Of a stretch of DNA of 64,000 nucleotides, positions 60,190-64,000 are shown in pieces (position 1 is the stretch's first letter; the number at the start of each line of letters is the position of its first letter). The stretch comes from Epiperipatus broadwayi (taxonomy: Eukaryota > Onychophora > Udeonychophora > Euonychophora > Peripatidae). The stretch is from NCBI GenBank assembly GCA_028023455.1, contig JAQFVV010000012.1, forward strand, positions 12,846,364 to 12,910,363, in the 5' to 3' direction. Position numbers and translations under genes: made by a program. The notes below the pieces were generated by a model that was not told the DNA's origin, did not search any database, and was given only the letters and a program-made list of their open reading frames with translations.

Positions 60190-62330
60190 CATATATAATA
60201 TATATTATTTGTCAGTAAAAATATTATTTAATTTAAATGCATTATATATGCATGTTATACATCTGTGTTCATAATTTCGGCTGGAAATTACATTGATTGT
60301 TGTTTGCTTGCATGGGAATTATTTATAAATATAAGCATAGTGTATTATATTGTCTTTACAAATTTATTATCTTTTAATATTTTTCTTCAGAATTTAATTC
60401 ATAATCTCATCATTAGATATGTTTTAAAAGCATAGGTCATGCTGTGTTTATTTGATGTCTGTGTTGTTGTAGATGCATATTTCCTCCCATATGAGATAGG
60501 AATTGTTTCTCGATATATTTATCTACAAAGGTTTCATATATATATATATATTAGGGTTTATATAGTTTGTGATAAATATTTGTTGAAATCCTACAGTTAA
60601 TAAAGGTATAAAGAAAGATATTGAATTTATGGGCCATGATGAAAGCCCTATTATAAATAATAAATATAAAGAGTTCGTATTTGTAATACAAAAGAGAAGT
60701 ATAGTTTATAGTCAAAAATGAACAGATAAATATCCAACGCAGTGGGAAAAGAAGTCTTATAATTTTTTTTTTTGGTTAAATGATCTAACCTTAAGAAACA
60801 TAACGATGATGCTAAATTATTAATTTAATAAACTATTATGATTTCATCATTTCTCCTTTATTACATCTTTTGTATATTAAATAATAAATGATTCTTATAC
60901 AGACACAAATGTCATTCCATACCTATTGCTATTACATATTGTTAATTTAAATTATACTGAACTAAAATGGAAACTTGAAAGGTAAACAAAATATTGTAGG
61001 TGCTTACTATAATTATTGCTATTTTAAAAGAATGTCAAACCACAATTAAAATAAAGCGTATATCATTTGGTAAAATGAAATGACTTTGTGATTTATTTGA
61101 AATTTATTTATTTCTTTATTTTCCCTTTTCAGACAAAGGTCAGTAGGCAATGTTTGAGACTTATAATCACTTGAAGGATAATTTTGTGTTTTGCTAATAT
61201 TCAATTTCATAATCATTTATTTAAGCCATCATTAATTAGAATATCGTTTTACATTTAATCCTTATCTGCAAATATAGATTGGATCTAATAAAATTCCCTT
61301 TGTTTCCAAGTTACATTTTTGTGAATAATTAAATCACTGATCATGTTAACCCTGAAATTAAATCATTTAATATCTCTTTTATTATTGCTCTTTGGTATCC
61401 AGGTATATTTTATACATAGCTAGTCGGATAAACAATATAATCAATGATTAACCATATTTACTCATGCATAATATTTATCTTCTGATGCATGGATGCAATT
61501 TATTATAATTGCCACCCAAATCTGTAGGATCATTAAATAAGAGTGTAGCAACAATCCAGTCCATTGAAATTGACATTCAACGATTGGGCTAGTTTATTTT
61601 CTGTTATACATATACTTTCCATTACAATTGGCTTTCTAACTCGAGACTTTGATAAAATAAGCCAAGTCCCGAGAAACATTACATTGGAAGAGAGTTGTCC
61701 ATTACAATCAGCTCCCAATCATTGGGTTATTTTATTTTCCTTTACTATATATATATGATTCATACCAACTTATAAATAAATACCTACTTTTTAACTTGTA
61801 ACATTCGATTATAATTAAGTAACTTTAATATTATAGGAAATTTTATTTTTAAAAACATTTTTTCTTTGAAAATTATTAAAAGTACATGTAGGTATAGTGG
61901 GGTTCAGAAAGAGAGCTGAGATTAAATAAATAATTAACTTTCCAATTGTATATCCAATTCTAGAAAATTCTAAGAGACTATTAATTTAAAATTCAGCCAA
62001 TTAAAATTCCTAAACATTTTAGTTAGTAAAGTCAGATTAATTATAGAACATAAGTACATTTATAATTGGTATAGAAATCTTATTTGAGTATTGAAAAAAC
62101 TAATCTTTGTATTTTATATTTAGAAGAATGTTTTCAGTATTTTACTTTGCAGTAAAAGATGTTAATATATGTTTAATTACTTCCAGGAATGCTATAGACA
62201 AAAGATATTAGGAATTTGAGAAATTTTACTAATTAATAAATAGGTACATGATTTAATTATCATTAAACTGATAAAAATTGTGATCAGCAAAAAATATTTT
62301 AATTAAAGTAATGTAAGAGTTTGTTTTTTT
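60190..62330. other. AT-rich DNA with one unassigned block
   Basis: At 61560-61740 a less AT-rich block contains loosely inverted parts ('aactcgagac' and 'gtcccgag'; 'caacgattgggct' and 'caatcattgggtt'). It may be an old transposon piece; I cannot assign it. The rest is featureless. Confidence 0.4.
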
Positions 62331-62339
62331 CTTTTTCTT

Positions 62340-62790
62340 ATTTTTTATTCTTCTGAGAAGAGACTTCAAGATTATTATTAAGATTATTGAAATCTTGGCT
62401 GTTAGAAGCTAGCGCTATGCTAACCAGTGAATAGAAGGATATGTCTGCTTCTACTTTGCCTTCTCTGAAAAGCATGCATTGTATTGCCAATGGAATTTGT
62501 GAATTGCATCTCACTTCAAGTCTTCCAAAATGTACCTGTGCTATTGGTCCTGCTATCATCAAAAAATTTAGCCTGCTGCCTGACCTACCATCTTGTCATT
62601 CCAGAAATGAGTAGCCACCTAGTCAATTATACTATCTTCAGTTGAATGCTGCCTGAAGAACCAGCCTGTCTTCAATCAACTATTAATGTCTGAGAAATAG
62701 ACCATGTAGAACCATGTAAATTACCCATGAAAGCTTTGCATCACCATTATATCCCCACTTCTCATCATATTTGCCATATTTTCAAATCCT
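62340..62790. other. unassigned block of even base composition
   Basis: About 450 bp clearly richer in G+C than its surroundings. A 74-codon minus-strand frame (62338-62562, starting MMIAGPIAQVHFGRLEVRC) lies in it, ending at TAA beside an AATAAA-like string. It could be the last exon of a host gene, a transcribed non-coding segment or an old transposon fragment. I recognise no domain. Confidence 0.3.
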
Positions 62791-62799
62791 TCATGAAGG

Positions 62800-63330
62800 C
62801 AATAAAAAATAGAAACATTTGAACTCTATAATCTGCACCTGCATATATTGGTAAAACAATTTTTTGTTATTGATGTTTCACTTTTTTTTTTTGTATAATT
62901 TAATTTTGTCCATTTTCTTTAATTTTACTTTAATTATCCTATATTATTAAAAATGATCGAATATATTTCTAGATGCAATCATTCTTAAAGTTTACATATA
63001 TGTTGGGATTTATTATTCTAAAAATCAGGTGATGGAGGGATATTTTTGTAAACACATTGTATTTCTGAAAAAGTGCAAAGATTATTTAAACCCTACTTCC
63101 TCACATATCACAGATTGGTAGTTGTAACTTACACATGTGGCATAAATTACAACTACCTAAAGGTTTTGTTTTTCTAAATATGTAATTAACCATGCAGTTC
63201 TATTTGAGATTTTACTTTTGAAATTAGAAATTCATTTTTTTTTTCTTTATAGAAATAAATATTAAATAAGTTGAGTCAATAAAATGAGAAAACTAGGGTG
63301 GCTTTAAAGATATTCTCCTTTTAGACACAA
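62800..63330. other. AT-rich DNA, no gene seen
   Basis: A short palindrome ('gtagttgtaa'..'ttacaactac', 63119-63155) is the only structure noted. Confidence 0.6.
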
Positions 63331-63334
63331 ATAT

Positions 63335-64000
63335 TTTTACAGGTTACTACATTTATTCTCACTGTCAGTATAATCTGATTATGATTTTTTTAAAATAAAA
63401 TAGAAAAGATATTTTCACATTCTTAAAACTATTTCGGCAATAATATCTGTAAAAAGTTATTTATTTTTTAATATTCAACTCATGGTATGACAATCTATTA
63501 TAATAAGAAAAGTGAAAGATGTAAAACTTGATTTTCTTAAACATGCATACGGATACTGGAGCACATCTCTATAACTATTAATAGATTGCATTTAAAAGTT
63601 CCCGTTTGAGATACAATTCACCATCATTATTGGTGACTGTCTATATGACTTGATTGTATTTTTTTAAAAATAAAATAGAACAAAATATTTCCTTGGTCAG
63701 AAAAATATTTCAACATTAACATCTGTTAACAGTTATTAATATCTGGTATTCAATTCTTGGTGGAGTATGTTCCTATAATAAAAATGCAAAGACAGTGTCA
63801 AGACTGTATTTTCTTAAACATGTGGAGGTATAATGTAGCACTTTCTCTCTAAACATCAAAAGTTTGCATTTATAAAAATTTCTAATTTTTGATAGAAAAT
63901 GTGTTTACATTTTACCATTTTAACTGGGCATTGTGCAATTTTCTAAAATACTATGAAACTGGTATTTTCCTCTTCCTAAAATTATTTTAACAATAACATC
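63335..64000. repeat. tandem array, period about 278 bp, runs off the window
   Basis: Anchors 'tattttc...cttaaaa/ctaaaa' followed by 'a..at.acatctgt' occur near 63410, 63690 and 63965, spaced about 276-280 bp. They are linked by shared 'attca.ct.atgg/cttggtgg', 'gattttcttaaacatg' and 'cttgattgtatttttttaaaaataaaatag' blocks. Copies are diverged, suggesting an old satellite or tandem element. No hammerhead core seen. Confidence 0.75.

Overview
Animal nuclear DNA, very AT-rich (about three quarters A+T by eye). I find no intact host protein-coding gene, no CRISPR array and no bacterial-type operon. The repeats are Penelope-like elements (PLEs), RTE-type and other LINEs, a Ty3/gypsy relic, a piggyBac relic, tRNA-like SINE heads and fold-back elements. 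This mix points to an invertebrate metazoan, but I cannot name the species. Nearly every open frame is a piece of a decayed transposon or a chance frame.

Layout. 1-3.3 kb: a PLE GIY-YIG relic beside an internally deleted Ty3/gypsy relic (minus). 8-14.2 kb: hammerhead-bearing family A copies, fold-back elements, a tandem family D element and a palindrome made of PLE 3' ends. 14.9-18.5 kb: an RTE relic (minus) split by a family B element. 20-25.6 kb: another family B copy, a LINE relic (plus) and a second, different LINE relic (minus). 25.6-33.7 kb: mostly empty AT-rich DNA with two tRNA-like segments. 33.7-36.6 kb: a 1.8-kb DNA transposon with terminal inverted repeats, then a family A element. 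37.9-39.2 kb: an RTE relic (plus) holding a 211-bp AAT microsatellite. 40.3-46.7 kb: a PLE relic (minus), then two PLE copies head-to-head, one broken by two later insertions. 47.3-51 kb: a piggyBac relic, then a family A element with a LINE nested inside it. 51.4-56.6 kb: two family C elements separated by a tetranucleotide tract and a fold-back element. 56.6-64 kb: empty AT-rich DNA ending in a tandem array of about 278 bp that runs off the window.

Main observation. At least three short repeat families (A, B, C), unalike in overall sequence, each carry a segment that folds as a type I hammerhead ribozyme: a CTGANGA-like box, stem II, GAAA, a short and often palindromic stem III, a GTC or ATH cleavage triplet, and matching stem I strands. 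Copies differ by compensatory base changes. They share one architecture, with tandem units of about 390-475 bp plus an inverted truncated copy, and six family A-C insertions are bounded by direct repeats of 9-13 bp. PLEs are known to carry hammerhead motifs in their terminal repeats and to form such tandem/inverted structures, and the window holds several PLE relics. I infer that these are non-autonomous, PLE-mobilised, retrozyme-like elements.
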